A program made the translations under genes and the position numbers. From Lysobacter arvi (GTDB taxonomy: Bacteria > Pseudomonadota > Gammaproteobacteria > Xanthomonadales > Xanthomonadaceae): DNA of 64,000 nt. The notes beneath the pieces are model-generated. The model saw nothing but the letters and a program-made list of their open reading frames with translations. It was not told the origin of the DNA and ran no database searches. Shown here in pieces: positions 1 to 8,835 of the stretch. Every line of letters begins with the position of its first letter. Positions within the stretch are counted from its first letter, which is position 1. The DNA lies in assembly GCA_031216755.1 (NCBI GenBank), contig JARUHG010000001.1, positions 124,001 through 188,000 of the forward strand. The letters are read 5' to 3'.

Positions 1-852
1 TACGCGGCGTGGCAGTGGTTCGGCAACGCGCGCGTGGACCCGTACACGGGCGAGAAGGCCCACTACGGCACCACCGCGGACGAAGAAGTGCAGCTGGGCG
101 CGCAGGCGTTCCAGCAGGTGCTGGGCGATGCCAACGCGCAGGGCGCGCTGCTGCCGGCCGATTCGCAGGCCAGCGTGCAGATCCGGCAGATCGCCCAACG
201 GCTGATCCAGCGCGTGCCGGAAGTGACCGCGACGCTCGCGGCCCAGAACCAGCAGCAGACGCCCACCGAACACCAGCAGTTCCAGTGGGACGTCGCGGTG
301 ATCCAGTCCGACCAGGCGAATGCGTTCTGCCTGCCCGGCGGCAAGATGGCGGTCTATACCGGGCTGATCCCCATCGCGCAGAACGCCGACGCGATGGCGG
401 TGGTGATGGGGCACGAGATCGCCCACGCGCTGCTGCGGCATGGCAGCCAGCGCATGGCCCAGCAGAAGCTGGTGCAGATGGGGCAGATGGCGGCCGGCAT
501 GGCGATCGGCGGCATGGATCCGCAACAGCAGCAGGCGGTCATGGCCGCGCTCGGTGCGGGCGCGCAGTACGGGTTCATCCTGCCGTACGGCCGCAATCAC
601 GAAACGCAGGCGGACAAGGTGGGCCTGATGCTCGCCGCGGCCGCGTGCTACGACCCGCAGGCGGCGATCCCGCTGTGGGAACGCATGTCGGAACTGGGGG
701 GCGGCGAGCGTCCGCCGGAATTCGCATCGACGCATCCGGACCCGGCCAACCGCATCCAGGTGCTGCAGTCCCTCATGCCCCAGGCGGAGCAATTCCGGGC
801 GCAGTTCTGCGGAGCGGGGAACGCGGCGACAGGGGCAACTGCAGCGCGCTGA
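1..852 (+). CDS. M48-family zinc metallopeptidase, 5' end missing
   Basis: The reading frame is already open at base 1, so the N-terminus lies outside the window; 283 codons are visible. The zinc-protease motif HEIAH is encoded near bases 412-426, followed by an alpha-helical stretch and, about 60 residues later, an ETQAD segment that should supply the third zinc ligand, as in M48 peptidases of the LoiP/YcaL/BepA type. The C-terminal part, including an ASTHPDPANRI segment, fits the same group. Such proteins are usually periplasmic or lipid-anchored and act in outer-membrane quality control, but the signal peptide is not visible here. Family assignment is firm; the exact subfamily is not. Confidence 0.85.
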   Translation, partial: YAAWQWFGNARVDPYTGEKAHYGTTADEEVQLGAQAFQQVLGDANAQGALLPADSQASVQIRQIAQRLIQRVPEVTATLAAQNQQQTPTEHQQFQWDVAVIQSDQANAFCLPGGKMAVYTGLIPIAQNADAMAVVMGHEIAHALLRHGSQRMAQQKLVQMGQMAAGMAIGGMDPQQQQAVMAALGAGAQYGFILPYGRNHETQADKVGLMLAAAACYDPQAAIPLWERMSELGGGERPPEFASTHPDPANRIQVLQSLMPQAEQFRAQFCGAGNAATGATAAR

Positions 853-876
853 GTCGATGGCCTCAGCCTGGACGTC

Positions 877-902
877 GTCGTCCCGGCGAAAGCCGGGACC
901 CA
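877..902. repeat. GC hairpin repeat, inverted copy
   Basis: Imperfectly conserved element with arms TCCCGGC (881-887) and GCCGGGA (892-898) around a 4-base loop. The same element lies in opposite orientation at 1015-1040 and again at 4631-4656, always between converging genes. It looks like a REP-type or dRS3-like dispersed sequence rather than a gene-specific terminator, because no T-run follows. Confidence 0.6.
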
Positions 903-1014
903 TGCGGGGAGGGGTGGAAGTCGTCTTTGCGTTCGTGAATCAGGGCGCGTGAGACAAACCTGGGCGCGCTTCGCTTACCCGAGCTACTACGGCGGTGCGC
1001 GGCCGCGCTTCGAG

Positions 1015-1090
1015 CCTGGGTCCCGGCTTCCGCCGGGATGACGGGTCAAGGAATGCTCTTCCGAATCCCGAATCCCGAATCCCGAATCCG
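1015..1090. repeat. Composite intergenic repeat: GC hairpin plus (GAATCCC)4
   Basis: A hairpin with arms TCCCGGC (1021-1027) and GCCGGGA (1032-1038) is followed after about 25 bases by four tandem 7-base units, GAATCCC x3 and GAATCCG (1063-1090), which end just before the phaR stop codon. The same two-part arrangement, with three GAATCCC units, occurs at 4631-4696 next to the end of fimX. The repeated composite structure at two gene ends suggests a dispersed element family. Confidence 0.7.
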
Positions 1091-1093
1091 CCC

Positions 1094-1585
1094 TCAGCGC
1101 TTCTGCTCGCCGCCCTTCGCCTTCGGCGGCGGGGTGGTGCTCTGGCCGACGTTGCCGGACAGGTTGCGCTGGAACTCGTTCCACATCTGCAGATTACGCT
1201 CGGTGAGCTGGTTCATCAGCGCCCACGGCGTCTGGCCGAGGATGCCGCCCATCTGGTTGCGGAACTGCTGCTGCTGATCCAGAAACACCTGCATCGAGCG
1301 CTCCAGGTAACTGCCCATGAAGCCCTGCAGCGAATCGCCGTAGAAACGGATGATCTGGCTCAGCAACTGGGTCGACAGGACCGGTTCGCCGTCCTGCTCG
1401 TGCTCGGCGATGATCTGCAGCAGCACCTGGCGGGTGAGGTCTTCGCCGCTGCGGGCGTCGCGGACCTCGAATTCCTCGCCGTCGACGATGAGCTGTCGAA
1501 CGTCCTCGATGGTGATGTAGCTCGAAATCTCGGTGTCGTAGAGCCGTCGGTTCGGATACTTCTTGATGACGCGCATCGAGGCCAT
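1094..1585 (-). CDS. phaR: PhaR-type polyhydroxyalkanoate synthesis repressor
   Basis: The 163-residue protein begins with the diagnostic N-terminal DNA-binding region of PHB/PHA accumulation regulators (IKKYPNRRLYDTEISSYI, then a VRQLIVDGEEFEV segment), followed by the accumulation-regulator domain rich in Gln and aromatic residues (LDQQQQFRNQMGG, near residue 105). PhaR proteins bind DNA and also PHA granules or polymer, releasing repression of granule-associated proteins when polymer accumulates. The neighbour phaB on the same strand supports a PHB role. An alternative start three codons downstream (ATG at 1576) would give MRVIKKYPN. The C-terminal tail is low-complexity and basic. Confidence 0.92.
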   Translation of the reverse strand: MASMRVIKKYPNRRLYDTEISSYITIEDVRQLIVDGEEFEVRDARSGEDLTRQVLLQIIAEHEQDGEPVLSTQLLSQIIRFYGDSLQGFMGSYLERSMQVFLDQQQQFRNQMGGILGQTPWALMNQLTERNLQMWNEFQRNLSGNVGQSTTPPPKAKGGEQKR

Positions 1586-1608
1586 GGAGCTTCGGCTCTA
1601 AATCGTGA

Positions 1609-1620
1609 TGCTTCGCAGCA
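1609..1620. promoter_or_regulatory. Possible PhaR operator upstream of phaR
   Basis: TGCTTCGCAGCA is an inverted repeat (TGCT/AGCA) about 25 bases upstream of the phaR start. Known PhaR sites contain TGC...GCA-type half sites and PhaR often represses itself, so autoregulation is plausible. The site is short and could be chance. Confidence 0.25.
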
Positions 1621-1758
1621 TGGCGCAGCCCGGCGGGCCTTGCAACTGTCGCCGGGCACGGTCGGCGCGGGCGGGCGGCGTGAATGGGGAACACACCGGG
1701 GCGCATGGCAACGGCCGCTAAACCGGCCCGATGATGCAACCGATCGGAGCGGCCGCCG

Positions 1759-2499
1759 TCACCAGCCCATGTGGTGGCCGCCGTTGATGTCCAGGTTCGA
1801 GCCGGTGATCCACGCCGCTTCCTCGGCGACGAGGAACGACACCGCGTAAGCGATTTCGTCCGGGGTTCCGAGCCGGCCGGTGGGGATTTCCGCGACGATC
1901 TTCGCGCGCACGTCTTCCGGCACCGCCATCACCATGTCGGTGGCGACATAGCCCGGCGACACCGTGTTGACGGTGATGCCGAAGCGGGCGTTCTCGCGCG
2001 CGAGCGAAATCGTGAAGCCGTGCATGCCGGCCTTCGCCGCCGCGTAGTTCGCCTGGCCGTACTGGCCCTTGAGGCCGTTGATGGAGCTGATCTGCACGAT
2101 GCGCCCCCACTTGCGCTCGCGCATGCCCTCGATGACCGGGCGGGTCACGTTGAAGCAGGAATTGAGGTTGGTGCCGATCACCTCGTTCCACTGCATCGGC
2201 GTCATGCGATGGAACGTGGAATCGCGCGTGATGCCGGCGTTGTTCACCAGCACCTCGATCGGACCGAGGTTGCGCTCGATCTCCGACACCAGCGCCTGCG
2301 CTTCCTCCGGCGAGGACACGTCGCCGCGCGCCAGCACCACATCGACGCCGCGCTCGCGCATCTTCGATTGCCAGGCCAGCGCACGCGCTTCGTCGCGGTA
2401 ATTCGTGGCCACGCGATGGCCCATGGACGCCAGGCGCTGGACGATCGAACTGCCGATACCGCCGGTACCGCCGGTGACGAGGGCGACGCGAGACTGCAT
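1759..2499 (-). CDS. phaB: Acetoacetyl-CoA reductase (PhaB), SDR family
   Basis: Short-chain dehydrogenase of 246 residues. It shows the NADP(H)-binding TGGTGGIG motif near the N-terminus, the NNAG motif, and a Ser...Tyr-x3-Lys catalytic set (QISSINGLKGQYGQANYAAAKAG). The segment FNVTRPVIEGM and the C-terminal NGGHHMGW are typical of acetoacetyl-CoA reductases, which make (R)-3-hydroxybutyryl-CoA for PHB synthesis. The start at 2499 is preferred over an upstream in-frame ATG at 2523 because AGGAG sits six bases before it. No PHA synthase lies nearby, so phaC must be elsewhere. Confidence 0.9.
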   Translation of the reverse strand: MQSRVALVTGGTGGIGSSIVQRLASMGHRVATNYRDEARALAWQSKMRERGVDVVLARGDVSSPEEAQALVSEIERNLGPIEVLVNNAGITRDSTFHRMTPMQWNEVIGTNLNSCFNVTRPVIEGMRERKWGRIVQISSINGLKGQYGQANYAAAKAGMHGFTISLARENARFGITVNTVSPGYVATDMVMAVPEDVRAKIVAEIPTGRLGTPDEIAYAVSFLVAEEAAWITGSNLDINGGHHMGW

Positions 2500-2578
2500 G
2501 GGATCTCCTGGGTGGGCCCGCACGGCGCGCGGCCCGCATCGATTCTAGAGGCAAGCGAGCGGCCATCGTGCGGGCGGC

Positions 2579-3511
2579 TCATGACATTTCGTGCGGTCCG
2601 CTGTCGTGCCGTGGAATGCGCACCGGATCGAACGCGGAACGCGCGCGTGCCAGCAGGTCGGACACGTCGCGCGCCTCGGTCAGCGCATCCGCCGGCTGTC
2701 CCAGCCGCGTCCATGCGGCGCGCAACGTGGTGAGCGGATCGGTCGGATCGACCGGCTGTGCCGCGTCCGACTTCGACAGCTTCCGGCCGTCCGGCCCGAG
2801 CACCAGCGGCAGGTGCGCATGACGGGGCGTCGGCAGGCCGAGCGCGCGTTGCAGCAGGATCTGGCGCGGCGTGGAATCGAGCAGGTCGGCGCCGCGCACC
2901 ACGTCGGTGATCCCCTGATCGGCGTCGTCGACGACCACGGCCAGCTGGTACGCCCAGAAACCGTCCGCGCGACGCAGCACGAAGTCGCCGACCTCGCGTG
3001 CGACGTCCTGTTTGTAGCGCCCCCGAATCGCGTCGTCGAACGCCACCACGCTGCCGTCTTCCACGCGCAGTCGCACCGAGGGATCGGGTCGCGTCCGGCG
3101 CGCGACGCAGGCGCGGTGGATCCCTGACACGGTGGCAAGGTCGGTCCGGCTGCAATGGCAGTAAAAAGCGCGGCCGTCGTCCAACAGTCTTTCCACCGCC
3201 GCTTCGTACCGTGCCGAACGCTGGCTCTGCCACGCGATCGGCTCGTCCGACTCCAGCCCGAACGCGCGCAGCGCATCCAGTTGCCGACGCGCGGCGCCGG
3301 CGACCTCGCGCGGCGGGTCGAGGTCCTCCACCCGGACCAGCCAGCGGCCACCGGCGTGGCGCGCCAGCAGCCAGCTGCCGAAGGCGGCAAGGAGGGAACC
3401 AAAATGGAGATCGCCGGTCGGAGAAGGCGCGAAGCGGCCGCGGTAGCCCGTCGGCGCGGAGGATCGGATCACAAGGGCTCGTCGGGCAAAGGGGCCGGTG
3501 GCGGTTTTCAC
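2579..3511 (-). CDS. gluQ: Glutamyl-Q tRNA(Asp) synthetase
   Basis: Truncated glutamyl-tRNA-synthetase paralogue (about 310 residues) lacking the anticodon-binding domain. It charges glutamate onto the queuosine base of tRNA(Asp). Visible motifs are the class I signature in [13 protein letters not shown] (HIGH equivalent), [11 protein letters not shown], and GRKLSKS (KMSKS equivalent). Of the zinc site, the CHC pair and a later Cys near residue 135 remain, with His where E. coli has Tyr. The start is uncertain: a GTG at 3511 has no clear ribosome site, and GTG 3472 is an alternative that still keeps the whole catalytic core. It is divergent from htpX. Confidence 0.9.
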   Translation of the reverse strand: MKTATGPFARRALVIRSSAPTGYRGRFAPSPTGDLHFGSLLAAFGSWLLARHAGGRWLVRVEDLDPPREVAGAARRQLDALRAFGLESDEPIAWQSQRSARYEAAVERLLDDGRAFYCHCSRTDLATVSGIHRACVARRTRPDPSVRLRVEDGSVVAFDDAIRGRYKQDVAREVGDFVLRRADGFWAYQLAVVVDDADQGITDVVRGADLLDSTPRQILLQRALGLPTPRHAHLPLVLGPDGRKLSKSDAAQPVDPTDPLTTLRAAWTRLGQPADALTEARDVSDLLARARSAFDPVRIPRHDSGPHEMS

Positions 3512-3539
3512 TTGAATTCAACGGCAGCGTGCCACATTT
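3511..3539 (+). promoter_or_regulatory. Sigma-32-like heat-shock promoter of htpX
   Basis: CTTGAAT (3511-3517), a 14-base spacer, then CCACATTT (3532-3539). The heat-shock consensus is CTTGAAA with a 13-15 base spacer and CCCCATnT, so both boxes match with one mismatch each and the spacing is right. Transcription would begin about 35 bases before the htpX ATG. In E. coli htpX is heat-inducible, which fits. Confidence 0.7.
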
Positions 3540-3551
3540 TTCCTGCATGTC

Positions 3552-3572
3552 GCGCCCGTCGGGCGCAAAAGG
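3552..3572 (+). promoter_or_regulatory. 5'-UTR hairpin abutting the htpX ribosome-binding site
   Basis: GCGCCC (3552-3557) pairs perfectly with GGGCGC (3561-3566) around a three-base loop, and the Shine-Dalgarno stretch AAAAGG (3567-3572) begins at the very next base. The hairpin could shape translation of the heat-shock mRNA, but no pairing with the Shine-Dalgarno itself is evident, so an RNA thermometer is not demonstrated. Confidence 0.4.
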
Positions 3573-3580
3573 TTCCCACC

Positions 3581-4477
3581 ATGTTCAAGCGTCTTTTCCT
3601 TTTCCTCGCCACCAACTTCGCCGTCCTGATCCTGTTGAGCATCGTGATGTCGATCCTCGGCGTGGATCCGCGGACGTTCTCCGGCCTGCTGGTGATGGCG
3701 ACCGTGTTCGGTTTCGGCGGTTCGCTGTTCTCGCTGATGATTTCCAAGTGGGTCGCCAAGCGCTCCACCGGCGCGCACGTGATCGAACAGCCGCGCAACG
3801 AATCCGAGCAGTGGCTGGTCAATACCGTGCGTCGCCAGGCCGAAGCGGCCGGCATCAAGATGCCGGAAGTGGCCATCTACGACGCGCCGGAAATCAACGC
3901 CTTCGCCACCGGTCCCAGCCGCAACAACTCGCTGGTCGCGGTCTCGACGGGCCTGCTGCGCGCGATGAACCGCGACGAAGCCGAAGCCGTGCTGGGCCAC
4001 GAAGTCAGCCACGTCGCCAATGGCGACATGGTGACGATGGCGCTGATCCAGGGCGTGCTGAACACGTTCGTCATCGTGCTGGCACGCGTCGTCGGCCGCG
4101 TGATCGACAGCTACCTCAGCGGCAACCGCGAAGGCGGCCCGGGCCTTGGCTATTTCGCCATCGTGTTCGTGCTCGACATGGTCTTCGGCCTGTTCGCGAG
4201 CATGATCGCCATGTGGTTCTCGCGTCATCGCGAATTCCGCGCCGACGCCGGCGGTGCGCGCCTGGCCGGCCGCGAGAAGATGATCGCCGCGCTGCAGCGC
4301 CTGTCGATGACCTACGGCGAAAGCACGCTGCCCAAGACGGTGCAGGCGTTCGGCATCAGCGGCGCCGTCGGCCACGGCCTGCGCCGCCTGTTCCTGAGCC
4401 ACCCGCCGCTGGAGGAGCGCATCATCGCCCTGCAGAACGCGCCGATGGAGCAGGTGCGCGGTACGGTCGTGGGCTGA
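3581..4477 (+). CDS. htpX: Membrane heat-shock protease HtpX
   Basis: The 298-residue length and layout are typical of HtpX: two N-terminal transmembrane segments (about residues 5-25 and 33-55), a cytoplasmic metalloprotease domain with HEVSH (in [14 protein letters not shown]), two further hydrophobic segments, and a downstream FRADAGGA segment supplying the third zinc ligand. HtpX works with FtsH in degrading damaged inner-membrane proteins. The ATG at 3581 is preceded by AAAAGG at a good distance. An upstream in-frame extension exists but lacks coding character and would read through the promoter. A strong terminator follows. Confidence 0.95.
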   Translation: MFKRLFLFLATNFAVLILLSIVMSILGVDPRTFSGLLVMATVFGFGGSLFSLMISKWVAKRSTGAHVIEQPRNESEQWLVNTVRRQAEAAGIKMPEVAIYDAPEINAFATGPSRNNSLVAVSTGLLRAMNRDEAEAVLGHEVSHVANGDMVTMALIQGVLNTFVIVLARVVGRVIDSYLSGNREGGPGLGYFAIVFVLDMVFGLFASMIAMWFSRHREFRADAGGARLAGREKMIAALQRLSMTYGESTLPKTVQAFGISGAVGHGLRRLFLSHPPLEERIIALQNAPMEQVRGTVVG

Positions 4478-4505
4478 TCGCGATTCGCGAGCGTTCATAC
4501 GCAAC

Positions 4506-4533
4506 AAAGCCCGCCGGAAGGCGGGCTTTTTGT
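4506..4533 (+). terminator. Rho-independent terminator of htpX
   Basis: AAAGCCCGCC (4506-4515) pairs with GGCGGGCTTT (4520-4529) around GGAA, followed by a T-run. It stands 28 bases after the htpX stop codon. Confidence 0.9.
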
Positions 4534-4630
4534 TTGCCGACAGCGTTGGTCGAGGGCGCGCCACCAGTCAGCTGCAGGCTTGCCATCCCGCGAACCCGTG
4601 CTGCGGTTCCGGAGTGCCGGACCGTAAGGG

Positions 4631-4696
4631 CCTGGGTCCCGGCTTTCGCCGGGATGACGGATGACAGACGCTTCCGAATCCCGAATCCCGAATCCC
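4631..4696. repeat. Composite intergenic repeat: GC hairpin plus (GAATCCC)3
   Basis: Second copy of the composite element seen at 1015-1090. The hairpin arms are TCCCGGC (4637-4643) and GCCGGGA (4648-4654), then three GAATCCC units at 4676-4696, ending just beyond the fimX stop codon. Both copies sit between converging genes. Confidence 0.7.
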
Positions 4697-4703
4697 GACC
4701 CGG

Positions 4704-6776
4704 TCAGAACTCGTAATCCATCGCCGGACCGGGCGGGGCGAGGAAGTTGCCTTGCGCGTAATCGATGCCGGCGCCGAACAGCGCGCTCATGCTGGCCGCG
4801 TCCTGCACGAATTCGGCGATGGTCGTCTTGCCAAGTTCGCGTGCCTTCTCGGCGATCTCGCGCAGGCGCGCCTGATGGTCCGGATTGCTGCCCAGGTCTT
4901 CCATGAAGCTGCGGTCGATCTTGAGCAGCGCGGCGTTGAAGTGCGTCAGCAGCTGGAACGAGTTCAGGCCCACGCCGAACTGCTCCAGTCCCACGCGCAC
5001 GCCGTACTGCGTGACCTGCGCCTGGAATTCCTGCGCGGCCCGCAGGTGCGTGAACACCTTCGACTCGGGCAGCTGCAGGACGAGCAGGCTGCCGTCCGCG
5101 CCGTGCTTGGCGAGTTTTTCCTGGATGAACTGCGCCAGCGTGTTGTCCTGCAGCGATGCCTGCGTGATCTTCACCAGCACGGTCGTCGGGCGTCCGGCGC
5201 GCGAGCGCTCGCCGATGACCGAGATCGCCTTGCCGACGACCCAGCGGTCGATTTCCCACAGCAGCCCGTGTTCCTCGGCGATCTGCAGGAACGCGAGCGG
5301 CGGCACGAGCTCGCCGTGTTCGCCCTGCAGGCGCAGGTAGGCCTCGTACATTTCCAGCGGCTCGCCATGCAGGCCGATGAGCGGCTGGTACTCCATGACG
5401 AAACGGTCGGCGTCGAGCGCGTCGCGGATGCGCTGCACCCACGCTTCCACGCGTTCTTCCTCGGCGCGATCGGCCGCGCCGGGATCGAACAGTTCGGTGC
5501 GGTTGCCGCCCACGCCGCTCGCGGACTGCAGGCACTGGCTCGCCTTGCCGAGCACGGCGGTGATGCTGGCGATCTTCTCGCCGATCAGCACGCCGCCGAT
5601 GCTGACCGTGGTGCTGAGCGAGCGGTCCGAGGTTTCGAGCACGTGGTCGGCGAACGCCGCACGCACCTTCTCCGCAAGACCGGTGACCTGTCGATGGTCG
5701 GCGTTGGGCACGAGCACGGCGAACTGGTGCTCGCCGAAGCGGGCCGCGACATGATCGGCGCCGAGCGCGGTGCGCAGGCGATCGCCCATCGCGGCCACGA
5801 GCGCATCGGCGGCGTCCAGGCCGATGTCCTGCAGCAAGCGGTTGAAATGGTCCGGTTCGATCAGCAGCAGGCCGTGGTGCGAGGCGCTCTGCGCCGCGTC
5901 GGCCACCGTGTCTTCCAGCGAGCGCAGGAACGTCGCGCGATTGAGCAGACCGGTGACCTGGTCGCGCTGGCGCAGCTCCTCGACCTCGCGCGCCAGTTCC
6001 GGGTCCACTTCCTGCCGGCGCAGGATCACCTGCAGGCAGTGCTCGCCTTCGTAGGTCGCGGGGGTGAATTCCATCACTGCCGGGAAGCCGCTGCCGTCGA
6101 GCGCGCGCGCTTCGGTTTCGTGCCGCGGCGGTGCCTCGCCCTTGCCGATCTGCTTGAGCAGCTGCTTGAAACCTTCGACCTTGGACGGTGCGATCAGGTC
6201 CAGCAGCGACATGCCTTCGATGTCCTCGAAGGACTCGAAGCCGAAGATGTCCAGGTACGCCGGGTTGGCGCGGATGTGCATGCCTTCGTGGATGTAGGCG
6301 ATGGGCTCGCGCGAGGAATCGATGAGCGCATCGCACCGGCGCTCGGTCTCGCGGATCTGCGCTTCCAGCCGGCGCTGCGAGCGGCGCGCCTCGAGGTCCG
6401 CCCACTCCTGGCGCACGCGCACCTGCACGTGCTCGCCGCTGCGGCGCAGGACGATGCCGCGCGCGCCCAGGGTGACCATCTCCAGCAGCCGGGAATCGTC
6501 GACGCTGTCCAGCAGCATCAGGACCGGCAGGTCCTTGCCGCTGGCGTCGACGGCCTGCATCACCTTGGTGATCGGAACCAGCGTGGCCTCGCGCGCGGCG
6601 AGCACGAGATCCGGCGACTGGCTCGCGATGAGCGTGGCCAGTTCGTTCTCGTTTTCCGGTCGCGACGGGCGTACGGCGATGCCGCTGTTGCGCAGGCCGC
6701 TGACGATGGCCTCCGCCGCCTCGACGCTGTCGTCGACGATCAGCAGGCGCAGCGCCGTGTCTTTCCCGAATTGCAT
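4704..6776 (-). CDS. fimX: FimX-like c-di-GMP receptor with degenerate REC, PAS, GGDEF and EAL domains
   Basis: The 690-residue length is almost that of Pseudomonas FimX. Domains in order are a receiver-like domain (about 9-125), PAS (about 150-260), GGDEF-like (about 275-430) and EAL-like (about 440-690). All signatures are degenerate: the receiver has PDLVLAA with Ala where the phospho-acceptor Asp belongs, the GGDEF motif reads FGEHQF, and the EAL motif reads EAY. This pattern fits a non-catalytic c-di-GMP effector that controls type IV pilus assembly rather than an enzyme. The ATG at 6776 is chosen because GGGGAGGTGA lies just upstream; a longer start at 6833 is unlikely. Function is inferred from architecture. 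Confidence 0.8.
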   Translation of the reverse strand: MQFGKDTALRLLIVDDSVEAAEAIVSGLRNSGIAVRPSRPENENELATLIASQSPDLVLAAREATLVPITKVMQAVDASGKDLPVLMLLDSVDDSRLLEMVTLGARGIVLRRSGEHVQVRVRQEWADLEARRSQRRLEAQIRETERRCDALIDSSREPIAYIHEGMHIRANPAYLDIFGFESFEDIEGMSLLDLIAPSKVEGFKQLLKQIGKGEAPPRHETEARALDGSGFPAVMEFTPATYEGEHCLQVILRRQEVDPELAREVEELRQRDQVTGLLNRATFLRSLEDTVADAAQSASHHGLLLIEPDHFNRLLQDIGLDAADALVAAMGDRLRTALGADHVAARFGEHQFAVLVPNADHRQVTGLAEKVRAAFADHVLETSDRSLSTTVSIGGVLIGEKIASITAVLGKASQCLQSASGVGGNRTELFDPGAADRAEEERVEAWVQRIRDALDADRFVMEYQPLIGLHGEPLEMYEAYLRLQGEHGELVPPLAFLQIAEEHGLLWEIDRWVVGKAISVIGERSRAGRPTTVLVKITQASLQDNTLAQFIQEKLAKHGADGSLLVLQLPESKVFTHLRAAQEFQAQVTQYGVRVGLEQFGVGLNSFQLLTHFNAALLKIDRSFMEDLGSNPDHQARLREIAEKARELGKTTIAEFVQDAASMSALFGAGIDYAQGNFLAPPGPAMDYEF

Positions 6777-6935
6777 TGCGTCACCTCCCCGAATGCACGT
6801 TATGACATGAACGGGAGCGTTCAGTCCATTCATGCAGGCTGGAACTGGGGGATATGACGATTTAGCGACCGGCGACGCGCGAACTTGAGAACGCCGTCGC
6901 GTGCGCGACGTGGAATCGGACGTCGCCGGTGTCGA

Positions 6936-7961
6936 TCAGAGCGGACGCTTGCCGGGATCGCCGGCCACTTCGCGCACCAGTTTCGGCACCAGGTAGCCCG
7001 ACACCCGCGCGGCGAGTTCGCGGTGCAGGCGCAGGGCGGTCTCGTCGGGGACTTCGAAATGGGCCGCGCCCTGCACGCGGTCGAGCTGGTGCAGGTAGTA
7101 CGGCAGCACGCCGGCGGCGTGACCGCGTTCGCTCAGGGCGGCCAGCGCGTCGACCGAGTCGTTGACCCCGCGCAACAGCACCGCCTGGTTGAGCAGCAGT
7201 GCGCCGGTGCCGCGAAGGCGGGCCAGCGCAGCGTCGACGTCGGCGTCGAACTCCCGGGCATGGTTCGCATGGAGCACGACGGTGACCGGCCAGGGCAGGG
7301 CGGCGAGCCACTGGACGAGCGCATCGTCGACGCGTTCGGGCAGGACGACCGGCAGGCGCGTGTGCACTCGCAGGCGGCGCAGGTGGGGCACCGCCGCGAG
7401 CGCGTCCGTCAGTTCGGCGAGCTTGGGCGTCGCCAGCGACCACGGATCGCCGCCGGAGAGGATCACCTCGTCGATGGAGGTGTCGTTGCGGATCGTCGCG
7501 ACCGCGTCGCGCCAGCCCGCGGCCGCGGCGGTTTCCTCGGCATAGGGGAAGTGGCGGCGGAAGCAGTAGCGGCAGTGGATGGCGCACGAGCCGGTGGCGA
7601 TCAGCAGCGCGCGGCCGCGGTACTTCCGGATGACCCCATGGCCGGCCTTGGCCGCGGCGTCGCCGACCGCGTCGAGCGTGAAGCCGGGCATCGGCCGCAT
7701 CTCGTCGTCCAGCGGCAGCACTTGGCGAAGCAGGGGGTCGTGCCGGTCGCCGTGGCGCATCCGTGCGACGAATCCGCGCGGCACCCGCAACGGGAACTGC
7801 GCGGCGGCGTCCTCGGAGATGCCCAGCCCCGCGGCGTCCAGTCCCAGCATCGACAGCAGTTCGCGCGGATCGCGCACGGCATCGCGCCACAGCTGCTGCC
7901 AGCGCGGCGGGGCGGCGTGGGTGGGGGCAGGGTGAAGAGGGGCGGGGGCAGCAGGTATCAT
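6936..7961 (-). CDS. epmB: EF-P lysine 2,3-aminomutase EpmB (YjeK)
   Basis: Radical-SAM enzyme of 341 residues, close to the usual EpmB length. The cluster motif C-x3-C-x2-C is in [17 protein letters not shown], followed by the SGGDPW motif and PLP-binding and substrate segments shared with lysine 2,3-aminomutase ([13 protein letters not shown]). EpmB turns (S)-alpha-lysine into (R)-beta-lysine, which EpmA attaches to Lys34 of EF-P. It stands divergent from efp with about 120 bases between, a typical arrangement. The start at 7961 gives MIPAAPAP; a frame extension upstream to 8060 would run into the efp leader and is rejected. epmA is not in the window. Confidence 0.93.
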   Translation of the reverse strand: MIPAAPAPLHPAPTHAAPPRWQQLWRDAVRDPRELLSMLGLDAAGLGISEDAAAQFPLRVPRGFVARMRHGDRHDPLLRQVLPLDDEMRPMPGFTLDAVGDAAAKAGHGVIRKYRGRALLIATGSCAIHCRYCFRRHFPYAEETAAAAGWRDAVATIRNDTSIDEVILSGGDPWSLATPKLAELTDALAAVPHLRRLRVHTRLPVVLPERVDDALVQWLAALPWPVTVVLHANHAREFDADVDAALARLRGTGALLLNQAVLLRGVNDSVDALAALSERGHAAGVLPYYLHQLDRVQGAAHFEVPDETALRLHRELAARVSGYLVPKLVREVAGDPGKRPL

Positions 7962-8079
7962 GGCGGACCGGTTTTCCTTGCGCCGTGGCCATCGCCCCGG
8001 CACAACAGCCCGACATTCTAGCCTCCCGTCCGCCTCCGGACGGGGGCGACACCTATTCACCTACGCAGGAGTTCCACTC

Positions 8080-8646
8080 ATGGCCAGCCTGGGCATGAAC
8101 GACGTCAAGACCGGACAGAAGATCCTGGTCAACAACGACCCGTGCATCATCACCGAAACCGAGTACGTCAAGCCGGGCAAGGGCCAGGCCTTCACGCGCG
8201 TGAAGTACCGCAGCATCAAGTCCGGCCGCGTGGTCGAAATGACCATGAAGGCCACCGACAGCGTCGAACAGGCCGACGTCGTCGACACCGACATGCAGTA
8301 CCTGTATTCGGACGGCGAGTACTGGCACTTCATGAACCAGGAATCGTTCGAGCAGGTCCAGGCCGACAAGGCCGGCATGGGCGGCGCCGAAAAGTGGCTC
8401 AAGGGCGAGGAAGAGTGCGTGGTCACGCTGTGGAACGGCACGCCCATCGCCGTGCAGCCGCCGAACTTCGTCGAACTGAAGATCACCGAGACCGATCCGG
8501 GCGTCCGTGGCGACACCTCGGGCGGCGGCGGCAAGCCGGCGACGCTGGAAACCGGCGCCGTGGTCCGCGTACCGCTGTTCGTCGGCCAGGACGAAGTGAT
8601 CAAGGTCGACACCCGCTCCGGCGAGTACGTCAGCCGCGTGAAGTGA
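8080..8646 (+). CDS. efp: Elongation factor P
   Basis: Standard 188-residue EF-P with three OB-like domains. It enters the ribosomal E site and relieves stalling at polyproline stretches. The modification loop [10 protein letters not shown] puts Lys at position 34, the residue that EpmA/EpmB beta-lysylate, matching the neighbouring epmB. The C-terminal [11 protein letters not shown] is typical. The ATG at 8080 is preceded by CAGGAG at nine bases. An upstream in-frame ATG exists but would overlap the epmB promoter region. Confidence 0.97.
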   Translation: MASLGMNDVKTGQKILVNNDPCIITETEYVKPGKGQAFTRVKYRSIKSGRVVEMTMKATDSVEQADVVDTDMQYLYSDGEYWHFMNQESFEQVQADKAGMGGAEKWLKGEEECVVTLWNGTPIAVQPPNFVELKITETDPGVRGDTSGGGGKPATLETGAVVRVPLFVGQDEVIKVDTRSGEYVSRVK

Positions 8647-8780
8647 TGTGACGGCGCGTTCGCGCACGGCGCGAACGCCTTTGCCGGCACATCGTCCTCG
8701 CCGAAGCGAGTATCCGGGCTGTCACGCTTGCACAGGCATGATCGGCAGGCCTGGCATCGCGAGCCGCTCCCTGGCTCGCA

Positions 8781-8816
8781 CCCCTCCCCAACCTCCCCTG
8801 CAGGCAGGGGAGGGCG
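8781..8816. repeat. CT-rich hairpin repeat
   Basis: CCTCCCCTG (8792-8800) pairs with CAGGGGAGG (8805-8813). Similar CT-rich hairpins occur between genes at 15381-15422, 38767-38863 and 61691-61714, so this looks like a dispersed family. No T-run follows, which argues against a simple terminator. Confidence 0.55.
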
Positions 8817-8835
8817 CAAGACATAGCGAGGCCGC

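Noticed and set aside
4752-6857. Plus-strand open frame of about 700 codons opposite fimX
   Set aside because: It mirrors the fimX codons; composition is dominated by Arg, Ala, His and Gln as expected of an antisense frame, and no domain is visible.
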